NCBI GenBank assembly: GCA_943736015.1
Contig: OX031059.1
Coordinates: 50,231,159-50,295,158, forward strand
Direction: 5' to 3'
Length of the DNA: 64,000 nt
From: Tridacna crocea
Lineage: Eukaryota > Mollusca > Bivalvia > Cardiida > Cardiidae
Below are positions 35,319-45,035 of this stretch, piece after piece. A program made the position numbers and the translations under genes. Numbering within the stretch: the stretch's first letter is position 1; each line of letters starts with the position of its first letter. A model generated the notes under the pieces. The model did not search any database. It was not told the origin of the DNA and worked only from the letters and a program-made list of their open reading frames with translations.

Positions 35319-36121
35319 TAGAGTTTCTTACTGAGTTGTATGAATCAGGACTTAGTTATGAAAGTTTAAACTCTGCAAGAAGTTCCTTATCTAACCTTTG
35401 TAATAAGCAAGATGGTTATACTGTAGGGAGTCATCCTTTGGTAACTCGTTTTATGACTGGGGTATTTAATTTGCGTCCATCACAGCCAAAATACCTGGAA
35501 ACTTGGGATGTGAATATTGTTCTGCGTTACCTGAAGACGTTGTCACCAGTGGAAGATTTATCATTAAAATTATTGACTTACAAGTTAGTAATGTTGGTTG
35601 CTCTGACTCAGGCAAGTCGTACGCAATCTATTTCATTATTGTCATTACAAGGAATGAAGAAAGATTCCAAAAGTATTGTTATGTTCTATAGTGGGTTATT
35701 GAAACAATGTAGAAAAGGAAAAGTAAATCCTTTTGTACAGTTCCACATGTATACGCAAGACAGCAATATTTGTGTATATAAGACACTTAGTCACTACATT
35801 CATCGCACAAGTTCTTTAAGAGGTTTAGAGAAAAATCTCTTCATCAGTTATGTAAAACCATATAAGCGTGTTGTTTCAACAACAATAAGTAGATGGATAA
35901 AATGTGTTTTAAGGAATTCAGGAATTGACATTGAAAAGTATACATCACACAGTACAAGATCAGCAATATCATCAAAAGTGAAACACTCAGGACTTCCATT
36001 AACAGAAATTATGAAAGTAGCAGGATGGTCGAATGCTACTACTTTTTCAAGATTCTATGATAAGCCAGTAGACACAGGGAACAGTCATACAGAGGCCTTT
36101 CAGACAAGAGCATTGCAGTAA
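35204..36121 (+). CDS. DIRS tyrosine recombinase, intact 305 aa
   Basis: The first in-frame ATG is at 35204; the frame is open back to ~34895 and overlaps the RT-RNase H ORF, so a longer form made another way is possible. The N-terminal ~95 residues look like a core-binding domain (SWRQSTKKQYSTYINRW). The catalytic set is complete: R139 (TQASRTQ), H249-x-x-R252 (HSTRSA), W275 (AGWSN) and nucleophile Y285 (RFYDK). The enzyme would insert a circular DNA copy by strand exchange at a short shared core, which explains the absence of integrase and of long target duplications. It is the only undamaged gene of the element. Confidence 0.92.
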   Translation: MASWRQSTKKQYSTYINRWISFCDERKIDTFQTPIEFVIEFLTELYESGLSYESLNSARSSLSNLCNKQDGYTVGSHPLVTRFMTGVFNLRPSQPKYLETWDVNIVLRYLKTLSPVEDLSLKLLTYKLVMLVALTQASRTQSISLLSLQGMKKDSKSIVMFYSGLLKQCRKGKVNPFVQFHMYTQDSNICVYKTLSHYIHRTSSLRGLEKNLFISYVKPYKRVVSTTISRWIKCVLRNSGIDIEKYTSHSTRSAISSKVKHSGLPLTEIMKVAGWSNATTFSRFYDKPVDTGNSHTEAFQTRALQ

Positions 36122-36258
36122 AAGGTACTCCAAGTAGGCTTTTAAATTGTTTCTAATCTAGTTCATTGGTTTTCTGTTGCCACAAAGAAGTTCTACATAG
36201 TGCTTCTTATGTATACTTATATAGTGCTAGCAAGAGATATTTGTCTTTTGCTTTGAAG

Positions 36259-36379
36259 TCTCATTTGATACCGGAAATAGTATGACGTAATAGAATTCAA
36301 AAAACAAACAAGACTTACCTGTAGGTTGATGTTTGTTTGGAATTCTATGTAGTCATATAACTATTGAAGGGATCAAATG
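36259..36379. repeat. DIRS internal complementary region (ICR)
   Basis: 36259-36297 pairs with the left end 31849-31887 and 36294-36379 pairs with the right end 36522-36607, both without mismatch. Reading its complement gives the joined ends of a circle with a single AATT at the junction. On the minus strand it includes a perfect splice donor CAG|GTAAGT (36313-36321), in the sense direction of the ferlin transcript. Confidence 0.92.
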
Positions 36380-36488
36380 CCCACCCGCCACACCCTTGTT
36401 TATTTTAAAACAAAACATGTTATGGCAAGGATTGAAAGTTGATCCTTCAATACTGATGACAAATAACCCTTGCTAAACAGCGTTGAAT

Positions 36489-36607
36489 ACTGACGAAATG
36501 CTTCACGGTCACTGCACATCTCATTTGATCCCTTCAATAGTTATATGACTACATAGAATTCCAAACAAACATCAACCTACAGGTAAGTCTTGTTTGTTTT
36601 TTGAATT
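36489..36607 (-). repeat. DIRS right inverted repeat and right terminus
   Basis: 36489-36529 is the partner of the left inverted repeat. 36522-36607 is the outer end, matched exactly by the ICR. With the ICR it can form an 86-bp stem with a 142-base loop. Confidence 0.9.
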
Positions 36608-37189
36608 ATGTATCACTGTAGTATGATAATCAAGGGAAGTAAACAGTAACAAACTTTGTCTTTTATAAAAAGTTATTTCCCTTGTAGTGACCATATTTTG
36701 AAGCCCATGTTAAACTTGTGATCCCTGGAATGGAGCCAATTTTAACCCCAGGCCTATAATATGAAGAAACTTGTTAAAGGTCCATTAGAAACTTGCTACA
36801 TGCCAAAATCAGTAGCCCTGGGTCTTGTGGTTTCAGAGAAGAAGATTTATAAAAATTTTAATTCTTTTAAGTTTTGTTGCCATGGCAACCAGAGTTATTG
36901 AGGGAATAGAAATTCTGAGGAGGATCATGGCAGGATAATTTCTGTGAAGTTTCATCAAATTTGGATGGGTAGTTTCAGAGAAGAAGATGCTTGAAATAAA
37001 AGTTAACGCACACATGGACAGACAGGCACCGGGCCATGACATAAGCCTTCGGCCAGTGGAGCATAAAACCACTGATTAAAAAAAATCCTATAATTCGAAC
37101 TCAATCTGCATGGGTGGTAGCAGAGTCACTATGACCACTGAACTACAGCTCTTTTTGTATGTTTGGGTTAAAATTTACCATTAATAGTA

Positions 37190-38310
37190 CGGTCACAAAT
37201 CAGTAAATGCCGCCTGCCGGCGTGGTAACTGCCAGTTTTCACTCAAATTCGGCTGGTGGCAGCTCCGTGGCAGGCACAATCGGTAGGCGGCATTTTAGAC
37301 GCAGCTAGGACGCAGCTGAAGTTTTAAGAAAAAGTTAAAATTCTGACTGCCACCGGCCGATTTTTTCCAATTGTGGATGTCGTCAGGGCACCGGCCGGGC
37401 GCATTTCGTGGTCGCGCGGTGGCAATCAAGCGGCAGACGGGCGGCAGGGTGATTTTTACTCGTTCGTCACGGGGTTCGAGGGCCTTCAATCTTCAGCCGG
37501 TGATTGGTAGGAACTAACTGCCATCTCCAGCATCCGGCCTGCTACCGTTATGCTACCGACTTGCCGCCGTGCGATTTCAAAATATCTGCCGGCGTCAGGG
37601 CAGAGATTGAAAAGCAGATGGAAGGCGGCTGTCGGTGTTGGTAGGTGGCAGGATAGCGATCGGCCGAGTGCAGACTCCCGTGCCCCTGAATATAAATCCG
37701 AGGCTATTCACAATAAGAAATTGTCGTCATGGCAATTCTAACAGCACCAGGGCGACTCGGAGACTTGCATATTGCTGGGTTGGGCTCTGGTCTCTTGCAC
37801 TTTGGTGCTGGCGCTTTGTCTTGCCCCTTGCCTTTAGGGGGCAACTTGGAAGGAAAATTTCTTAAAAAATTGGATCTATTTATCTTGTGGTTGATAATAT
37901 TGATGAACACTTTGTAGTGATACGAGATCAATCTAGCTATATATATATAAACCAGCCTGCTGCCATCAGATTATCGGGCGGGCGCCTGTCGGTGGCAGTT
38001 CGAACGCCCGATCGCCGGCCGGTGTCAGTTGTAAATGGTCGGTGTCCTCCAAGTCGCCGGGCGGTGGCAGGTAAAATCTGACGGCTGCCAGACTGTCGCC
38101 TAACTGCCACCGGCCGACAGCCTGATGACACCCCACACCCCTCGAACTTAAGAAACTGCCTGCCGCCGCCCGGAACCCGCCAGGCGGCCTTTTACTGGCA
38201 GTTATTTATGACCACTCTCACCGATTTGTAAAAAATCGGCTGGCGGCATGTAATTTTAAGAATCTACCGATGTCTAAAAATTGGCAGACGGCAGTTTCAC
38301 ATTGTGACCA
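37190..38310. mobile_element. GC-rich TIR element, ~1.12 kb
   Basis: Ends CGGTCACAAA and inverse of TGGTCACAAT, next to TA on both sides (37188-37189, 38311-38312). Inverted similarity continues inward for about 40 bp (TGCCGCCTGCC against TGCCGTCTGCC). The interior is packed with CACCGGCCG, GGCGGCAGG and GCCGGGCGG motifs in both orientations and is far more GC-rich than its surroundings. ATG frames of 60-80 codons inside look like by-products of GC content. Superfamily unknown. Confidence 0.6.
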
Positions 38311-38348
38311 TAGTGTAAGTAACTAACTTTGTCCCTGGTATTCCCTAT

Positions 38349-38576
38349 TTAACTCTTTACCAAACAACGAAATGTTGGACTAGTCCAAATTGAAAGAATT
38401 TGCAGACGACAAAACAACTGTGAATCAAAAATGGAATTTTGATTTTGGAAGGATAGAAAACATTGTGGGAAAAGGAGAAAATGCTGGTTACCAGCATTTT
38501 CTCCTTTTCCCTCAATGTTTTCAAAAGGCTTCTTTCTAATGGTCGTCAAAAGTCGAGATTGTGTGGTAATGGGTTA
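38349..38576 (-). mobile_element. TTAA-palindrome MITE
   Basis: Complete with TTAA at both ends; perfect core arms. Confidence 0.85.
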
Positions 38577-38767
38577 AATGTTTTGAACTGATCCAGTGTT
38601 TGTAAACAAAGGCCACAATTGTCATGTTTTGTTTGTACAGAGAACATTTGTAAGAAATTATCTTGTTTTTGTAATTTTACTGAAAAACTTCCTTTTTGAT
38701 TGGCAACAGTACAGCCATTATTGCATAAAAATGTCAGTCAAGTCTTTATAAATTCCAAAAGTTTCAC

Positions 38768-38950
38768 AATCATGATGAAAAAGGCCTTTGAAAACAGTGT
38801 AAGAAAAAGATATTGCTGGCAAACAGCATGTTCTCCTTTTCTCACAATATTCTATACTCTTTCAACAACAAATTCATCATTTAAGCCACATTTGATTTGT
38901 TGGCTGCTAATGCTTTCAGTTAAGTATAAAATTTAGCGGTACGGCAAAGA
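38768..38950 (+). mobile_element. TTAA-palindrome MITE, degenerate, next to a ferlin exon
   Basis: GAAAAAGGCCTTTGAAAACAG to ATTTAGCGGTACGGCAAAG; ends ~30 bp from the exon 39079-38980 donor. Confidence 0.7.
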
Positions 38951-38979
38951 ATGTAAAATTTTGTGGTATTTGTTATTAC

Positions 38980-39079
38980 CTTCATCACAATGTTGTTTGA
39001 GTCAAGAAGTGAGTCTGACACCTTCACATTGCCAACTTCCACCAGTTCTTGTAGAATCATGCGAAACATCCCAATCAGT
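38980..39079 (-). CDS. OTOF: Otoferlin-like exon: end of C2A (second of three)
   Basis: This 100-bp exon is read from 39079 to 38980. The acceptor is TTTGTAG and the donor is GTAATA. Its first base A completes AGA (Arg) left open by exon 59823-59970, then 33 whole codons follow, starting LIGMFRMILQELVEVGNVKV and ending SNNIVMK, so the next intron is phase 0. The string follows the otoferlin pattern LIGTFRM-LQ--VEE--VEV-DTLID-NN closely and has no stop. It is too short and starts in mid-codon, so an ATG-based search would miss it. MITE copies begin about 30 bp on the donor side and about 55 bp on the acceptor side. Confidence 0.9.
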
Positions 39080-39166
39080 CTACAAATAAAAGCAAAGTAT
39101 ATTACCAGTAAGTACGGATTAGCATTTTATTTCAACCCTTCCGCACACAATCTGAAATTTAAACCC

Positions 39167-39395
39167 TTAACCCTTTCCCAAACAAGCACTGGTTTTTACA
39201 TGTCTGCAGTAAAAGTCTTTTGAAAACCCAGTGGAAAAAGGAGAAATTGCTCGTAATGAGCAATTTCTCCTTTTCCCACATGGTTTTCTACCATGCTGGA
39301 AATGAATTTCAATTTTTGGGTTACATTTATTTTGTCTTCTGCAAGTGCCGTCAATTTGGACTGGTCCAAAATTTTGTCATTTGGGAAAGGGTTAA
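39167..39395 (+). mobile_element. TTAA-palindrome MITE subfamily B
   Basis: Complete with TTAA 39167-39170 and 39392-39395; core GGAGAAATTGCTCGTAATGAG. The string GCACACAATCTGAA appears on both sides of it, suggesting insertion in or beside another copy. Confidence 0.83.
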
Positions 39396-39575
39396 GCACA
39401 CAATCTGAACTTTATACTCTGAGGAAGAAGGCTTTTGAAGACATGGCTGGACCAGCATTTTCTCCTTTGCCCACAATGTAATCTACCCTATCAAGAACAA
39501 ATTACGGCAAGCTTTGTTGTCTACAAATGCTTTCTATGTGGACTAATCTAGAATTTTGTCCACTGGTAAACAGTA
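39392..39575 (+). mobile_element. TTAA-palindrome MITE, left palindrome arm lost
   Basis: Starts from the TTAA shared with the subfamily B copy; only ACCAGCATTTTCTCCTTTGCCC of the core remains. Confidence 0.7.
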
Positions 39576-39632
39576 TCTAAAACTTGTAAAAGTTACTCTT
39601 GATGATTGCTTAATTAACAGGTGATTGCTTAA

Positions 39633-39861
39633 TTAACTCTTTACCACATGACAAAATTTTAGACTGGTTCAAATTGAAAGCATTTGCAGACGACAAAATA
39701 AAGGTGACTGAAAAATTGAAATTTGTTCTGGGAAGGGTAGAAAACACTGTTGGAAAAGGAGAAAATGCTGGTTACCAGCATTTTCTCCTTTTCCTACAGT
39801 GTTTTCAAAAGGCTTCTTTCTCAGGGGTGTCAAAAGTAGGGATTGTGTGGTAATGGGTTAA
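39633..39861 (-). mobile_element. TTAA-palindrome MITE
   Basis: Complete with TTAA at both ends, preceded by a short direct repeat GATTGCTTAATTAAC (39604-39618 and 39623-39637). Confidence 0.85.
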
Positions 39862-40112
39862 CAAAGGTTTTACGCGGGCTGTTCGGAAATTACTGCAACA
39901 ATGTGTGTTTTAAGAGCGAAATTTAATGTAATGTACATAAAATTTTTCATAAAGCTGAAGTAACCTTTAATAAGCTGAAAGACCTGAATGAAATCTGTAT
40001 CAGTTACACATTATAATCGTATATCATCTAAAATCAACAAGAGGTGTGAGTAACCTGAGCACGCCATAAAAATTAGTTAAATCAATATTTGAATGAACGC
40101 ATGAAAAATATT

Positions 40113-40320
40113 AAACAAGAGGGCCATTGGCCTTGAAACGCTCACCTTAGATTATAGCTTATGAGTGAAATTCAAGTCTTTGAACAACTTTGGTAGAGCT
40201 TCACCACAAGTACACCCTTGCCAAGTTTCATCAAGATTGGCCCAGATGTTTGAAGAAACTGTTGACGGACGCAGGACGCCAGACGACAAACACAGGGCTT
40301 TGTGCTAAGGTGAGCTAACA
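40113..40320 (+). mobile_element. Minimal pearl/HINE-like element (208 bp, no tandem core)
   Basis: It has the AACAAGAGGGCCATTGGCC start and GCTCACCTTAG, inversely matched by CTAAGGTGAGC at the 3' end (11 bp perfect). The middle holds GACGGACGCAGGACGCCAGACGA in place of a microsatellite. It shows the shared terminal parts of the longer elements without any core monomers. Confidence 0.7.
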
Positions 40321-40959
40321 AATATCAAAGCTCTATGCCTTCAAGTCTCAAAGTAGAATTTTAAATTTTCCTTGTTTTTCCTATGTTCGAACTTGTGATC
40401 CACGGGGCTGAGCTAGTTTTGACCAATGCAGCATCCTTGGAACAAACTTGGTAGAGGTCCACTCAAAGATGCTATATACCAAATATCAAAGCTCAAATAG
40501 ATATGTATTTGTAAAATGCCATCTAGTAGGAGATAATGGTAAAAGAATAGTGGATAATTGTTGTAAATATTGGCCCAGTCAAAGTCTTAGTTGGGTTCTC
40601 AATACTTCTCTGTTAATTTTTCCTGACTTCTAGTTGATAAGAGAACACATTACAAGTCTATTCTGTTTGTGAAAAAAATGACAAGACAATGTTACAAACT
40701 GTAGCATTCTTTGTCAACGTCTCTTTCTTAAAGCTGCTGATCAAGTCTAATCAAGCAGTGATTCAAAAGGAATGTATCGGTTGTCAACAGATGACATTAA
40801 GTTCTCTATCAGAACTTGCTGAAAGACTTTACTGGGAGTTAAAAGGTGAAAATGTATTGTAATCCATGCTTGAGGACGAAAAGAACAACATATTGTGACC
40901 CCAAAAATTAAAATATGACCCTCAACTAGAGAGACAAGGGGTCACAATGACTCCCCCAA

Positions 40960-41100
40960 TTTTAAATGCCGAGGGAAAATCCTGGGAAAAGGGATGAAAC
41001 ATTCATTGCCTTCATATTTTCCTCTTCCCATAGTGTTTTAAATAGCCTTCTTCTTCACCATCATTGAAACTTACCCTTAACTTGTTATAGAGTTAATGGG
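40960..41100 (-). mobile_element. TTAA-palindrome MITE remnant
   Basis: CCTGGGAAAAGGG..CTCTTCCCATAGTGTTTT..AGCCTTCTTCTTC..AGAGTTAA; heavily decayed. Confidence 0.45.
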
Positions 41101-41489
41101 ATATAGAAACTATTGAAAGCAGTGAAAAATAAAGGCATTGGTAATATTTTTGTCCTAAAATGTCGACAAATACATCATGCCTTTACCTTTGTCACCAACA
41201 GAAGTAAAGACTGAAAAAGCCCACAAATATAAATTCACAAGATGCCATAGCTTCTAAATATGGAATAAGTAATTACATCTTGTCAAAGACAGAACCACCT
41301 CCAGTATTCACCTACTTGTTTTTCAGATCTTACTGAGTTCCTAATATGGTCCAAAAACTGGGCACCAAAATTTCATGACCAATCGCTGAATGGTCAAACA
41401 CAACTGTGACTGCCAGTCAAACTGTTCAAGACCTCTTAGAAAGTAAATGTTCATAATAGAACTTTTCAAATGAAGTCTAGAGCCAATTG

Positions 41490-41669
41490 GAACCTTTACC
41501 AAACATCCCATGTTTCAATAGCTGCTAAACAGCATTTTCTTCTTTTCCAGTTTGTTATTATTTTTTTTGAAGATATTTCCCTTCATTTTAAGCCATATCT
41601 AATTTTGTCTTTTTTCAAATGCTTTCACAATGGACTATGAAAAATCTTGTTCTCTGGCTAAGAGTTAAC
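41490..41669 (+). mobile_element. TTAA-palindrome MITE remnant
   Basis: CCTTTACCAAACATCCCATG left end, AACAGCATTTTCTTCTTTTCC core half, AAGAGTTAA right end at 41666. Confidence 0.6.
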
Positions 41670-42159
41670 ATGAACAGTCAGGATTGTCTGGTAAATTAAA
41701 GTACATTTACCAGAGGCATAATTAGATAAAACTTGTTTCAGTTTCAATCAAGTTGTTTTCAGGTACTAATATGGCTGGAAGGGGATCTTCAGGTTTCATC
41801 AGAATAACTTCAGGTTCCGTCACAATGACATGATCTATTTACACAATTGGGTTAGAAAACAATATAACAACCATCTTCTGTCGGAAATGAATCCTAAACC
41901 AATCAATGGTCAGGGGGAATGAGCATAATAATCAGGTCACAAGGGTACCAATGGCTATTTTACCCTTTGTATGCTGAGCAAACAAACTGGATATTCTAAA
42001 TGAGGAAACAAAGACCAAAATATAGCAACTTCAAGATTCCTTTTAGCCATAATAACTTAGCAGAGTGTACATTTTAGATAAGATAAGCCTGTGTATTCTA
42101 TATAGTCTGATCTTCATTTGTGCCGACCAGAAAAACTTGCCAGCTTGCAGCCCAATTCC

Positions 42160-42369
42160 GATTTTAAATGAACTCAAGGAAGTAAACTTATGAAAACCTT
42201 GTGGGAAAAGGTCAAAGTGCTGCTAACCATTAATATCTCCTTTTTCCATAGCTTTTTTTACCATTTCAAGGACAGAATGATGTCATCTATTTCAATAGTT
42301 TGGATCCATTGTCTGCAAACCATTTAAATTTGGACAAGTCTAAAATTGTATTGAGAGGTAAAGAGTTAG
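42160..42369 (+). mobile_element. TTAA-palindrome MITE, decayed
   Basis: ACCTTGTGGGAAAAGG and CTCCTTTTTCCATAG arms, AAATTTGGACAAGTCTAAAATT, GGTAAAGAGTTA. A left-end fragment of another copy lies at 42574-42665. Confidence 0.6.
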
Positions 42370-43334
42370 AGTTGTAACAGTTGCTCTAGAGTTTCTTGAG
42401 TAGCAAACATCTTAATAGCTGCCTTCAAGCTACCTTTTCCTTCTCCTAGAATGATAACTTTTTGCAGTAAGAAAGTTCCATGCAAGTTTGAAATGATTTG
42501 GACAGTTGGAACTTAATTTGTTTAAATATCTAAAAAAAATACTTGATGACTATAAATTTGTATTTTGATGTGTTAACCCTTTACCAAAGAGTACCATGCT
42601 TAACAACCCCAAAGAAAAAGGCTTATCGGCGTTAACAAATTGTCTGGCAAAGGAAAGACCATCCTTGATGACACACTTTCCATTCATTCTCTTAGTGCCC
42701 CCCCCTCCCCCCCCTGAGTTATTTTGCTGGCATTTCCTCATTTTCATGAATTATTCAGCACTTTGATTGATTTCTGTTCATCTTTGAGAAAATTTAAATT
42801 ACTTTTTATCACAAAGACACCCTCATTTCTATTTTTAACATGGCGATATCCAATCATATCATTTGTTGCAAATCAAGCTCAGTGATATCTTGAATATAGC
42901 GGCTCCCATTAACACCACAATCAACAAATCAAGAGACATTTTCCGCGTAATATCCAAAATTGTCACTAAAAATCTTATACAAAAATTGATAGTGTCATCC
43001 CTATATTGCACAATGGCATATCTCACATGAGAAAAAATATGCCGAAGGCTGCCATAAAAGTTATAACCCCAGGGTTTTTTTTTAGGGTTATTTTTACTAA
43101 TGGAAGAAATGAAATTATCCCCTCTAGAAGGGAGTATCATTTTATGTTATCAATCTTTTGATAGACTACTTGGGTACTTTCTAACCATACGAATATTAAC
43201 GACAATTTGCTAGTCACTTTCCCCATGGCTTATGCATGGAGATTAATGTAATCCTTCAAACCTGGGTTCCAAGGATGAGAAGTGACAGGAATGTAAAAGA
43301 TGTATTTGTTCAGTCATGACACCATTTGGTTTAG

Positions 43335-43562
43335 CTAATTAGAAGTAGTTTTTGGAAGGCGAGATTTTCATTCTCGCCTTCATATGTCAACGCTCGGCAG
43401 CTTGCTGAAAATGCCTCTGAACAGCATTATCAAAACGCCTTTCAAATAGTTCGATACTTCTCGAGTACATTAGAACAAAATAATGTCGAGACCATTGTAA
43501 ATTTAATCAGAACAGCAAGAAGAAACTTCAAGTTTCTAGATGGAATGAAACCGAATTCGTAA
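43335..43562 (+). other. Open frame without ATG, 75 codons, unidentified
   Basis: Stop-free from 43335 to TAA 43560-43562, with protein-like composition (NARQLAENASEQHYQNAFQI ... TARRNFKFLDGMKPNS). It begins beside a relic related to the hairpin element at 10178-10355. There are no recognised domain or splice borders; chance is possible. Confidence 0.2.
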
Positions 43563-44205
43563 AAAGCATCGTTTTTGACAAATGCAAAATACTTTGGATC
43601 AGTTCATTGATATAATCACGTTGCTACAGCAACAAATAAACCATAGCTATTATGAGCCAATCGAAAGCTACTAACATGACGTCATTCGAACCTACTTCCA
43701 CTTCACAACGCATAAACAACTAACCAGTGGGATCGTACATGTAAATGTACTATCCCAGAACTAACCAATCGGATAGCTTCTTTGAATGACGTACCGCTGA
43801 TAGACCCCTTTCCTCTGTTGGCAACCTTATTCTGTCTTTGTGAGAAGTAAAATTTCAATGAAATAAATTCCTTTGAATCATCAAGTGTTTTTTCTTTTAT
43901 CAAAGTTGTGCTTGACTTTATGATTAATGACTAGGTTATTGTTACAGATGGGCGTGGCCGAGTTTTGATTCCGGAGCCAAGGGTAAACCAGTGTCATTTC
44001 GAAGTAGTTCTGGTCAGTATGATATACCGATGTATAGCCTGGGTTACAAGCTGATCAACACTTTCCTTATATACGAGTATGATTGGATTTTACTACGTTA
44101 AAAATGACAATAACATGATCTGTATCCGTTTTAACATGCAAAGAATTTTAACTTCTTCTTTTGGTCGTCACGTTGCTTAACGTTCAGCAATTATTCATAA
44201 ATATT

Positions 44206-44436
44206 TAACCCTTTACCGCTCACTTGAAACGACTCTGAAAATCAAGCTTTTAAAAACATCGAGAGGAGAGGGGAAATTACAATAAAAAAACGGCATTTTT
44301 TTTTCATTTTACCACAATGTTTCTACCCTATCAAGAACAAATATCGTCACTAATTTGGGCCACCCTGAATTTGTCATCTGTATGAAGTGCTTTCAATTTC
44401 AACTTAGTCTGAAATTTCTTTGTGAGGTAAAGAATA
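44206..44436 (+). mobile_element. TTAA-palindrome MITE, decayed
   Basis: TTAACCCTTTACCGCTCAC left; core largely replaced by A/T runs; right GTGAGGTAAAGAATAA. Confidence 0.6.
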
Positions 44437-45035
44437 AATGCTTATCGCAATGAATTGTTATCATAATCACTTAAATCCGTCATTATTAGAACTGAAATCT
44501 TTACCTTGTATATTCCCATTTATTTTCCTCGAAAGAATTTCCTTCAACTATACACTTTTTTTTTCCAAAACTAAATAACACAATAAAATTAACTTGACAG
44601 GGAGAATCCCACTGTCCTATAGTGCATCGGACGTGTTCATGATTTTCGAAGAACACGGACCAAGGGCCTGTATCTGTGTAACTGAACACGATACATTTTT
44701 GTCGAACAAAGGAATAGGGTGTATCTCAATATTGACGGGTTGGCAATCATTTTGCTTTCATGTTTGCCGACAAGCTGAACATATACATTCCGATTACGCG
44801 GGATTAATGAAAGACAAGCGTTAATGTCAATGAACCCTTAAATTGTTTTTTATGCCTGTCTCTTTTGAAGACAAGGCAGACGATTCTATAGTCTGCACAG
44901 AATATGCAATCTTATGTCGGATTAGCTATATTGTTATAACCCGACCAAAACAGCCAAGGGTGAGATTGCAATAATTAAGCATTTTTCCCGAGATGTAAAA
45001 TGCCATTTTCACCAATCCAGCACTATAGTATAAGG

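Larger units (their letters stand above)
31849..36607 (+). mobile_element. DIRS-type tyrosine-recombinase retrotransposon, complete (4.76 kb)
   Basis: The order is left terminus, Gag-like ORF, RT-RNase H, tyrosine recombinase, internal complementary region (ICR), right terminus. Inverted repeats pair 31877-31917 with 36489-36529 (41 bp). The ICR (36259-36379) is the exact reverse complement of the right end (36522-36607, 86 bp) joined to the left end (31849-31887, 39 bp), with the two matches sharing AATT at 36294-36297. That is the layout of DIRS elements, in which the ICR templates closure of a circular DNA that the recombinase then inserts. No methyltransferase-like domain was noticed. It is transcribed antisense to the ferlin gene. 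Both coding breaks are single-base events, so insertion looks recent compared with the surrounding MITEs. The ends are supported by an empty paralogous site at ~48.25 kb. Confidence 0.92.
31549..37066 (+). mobile_element. Old pearl/HINE-like element hosting the DIRS insertion
   Basis: It begins AAACAAGAGGGC with a small GGGC.ATGATGGCCC hairpin and CTCCACTTC, and ends GGCCAGTGGAGC, which inversely matches the CTCCACTGGC start of sister copies. Without the DIRS it is ~760 bp. Shared internal blocks (GAAAACAGAATATTT; CCCAGGCCTATAATA; TTGCCATGGCAACC) recur in the same order at 47950-48610. A MITE-like fragment sits at 31590-31660. Confidence 0.65.
10676..38979 (-). other. Ferlin intron, about 28.3 kb, phase 0
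   Basis: This intron is defined by the donor GTAATA at 38979 and the acceptor TTTCAG at 10676. It carries the DIRS retrotransposon, two pearl-like elements, Harbinger-like, mariner-like and GC-rich elements, a dead Tc1 transposase and more than 20 MITEs. Stretches where nothing was recognised include 13000-13790 (apart from a G-run at 13599-13611), 14000-14600, 16230-16440, 17720-18520, 18760-19150, 22900-23270, 25070-25740, 26480-26740 and 30880-31240. Confidence 0.8.

Noticed and set aside
31849-36607. Ngaro- or PAT-type element instead of DIRS-type
   Set aside because: Those have split direct repeats. Here the ends are inverted and an ICR complementary to the joined ends is present.
37295-38131. 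Several 60-76-codon frames in the GC-rich segment
   Set aside because: High GC lowers stop frequency; frames exist on both strands and follow the repeated motifs.
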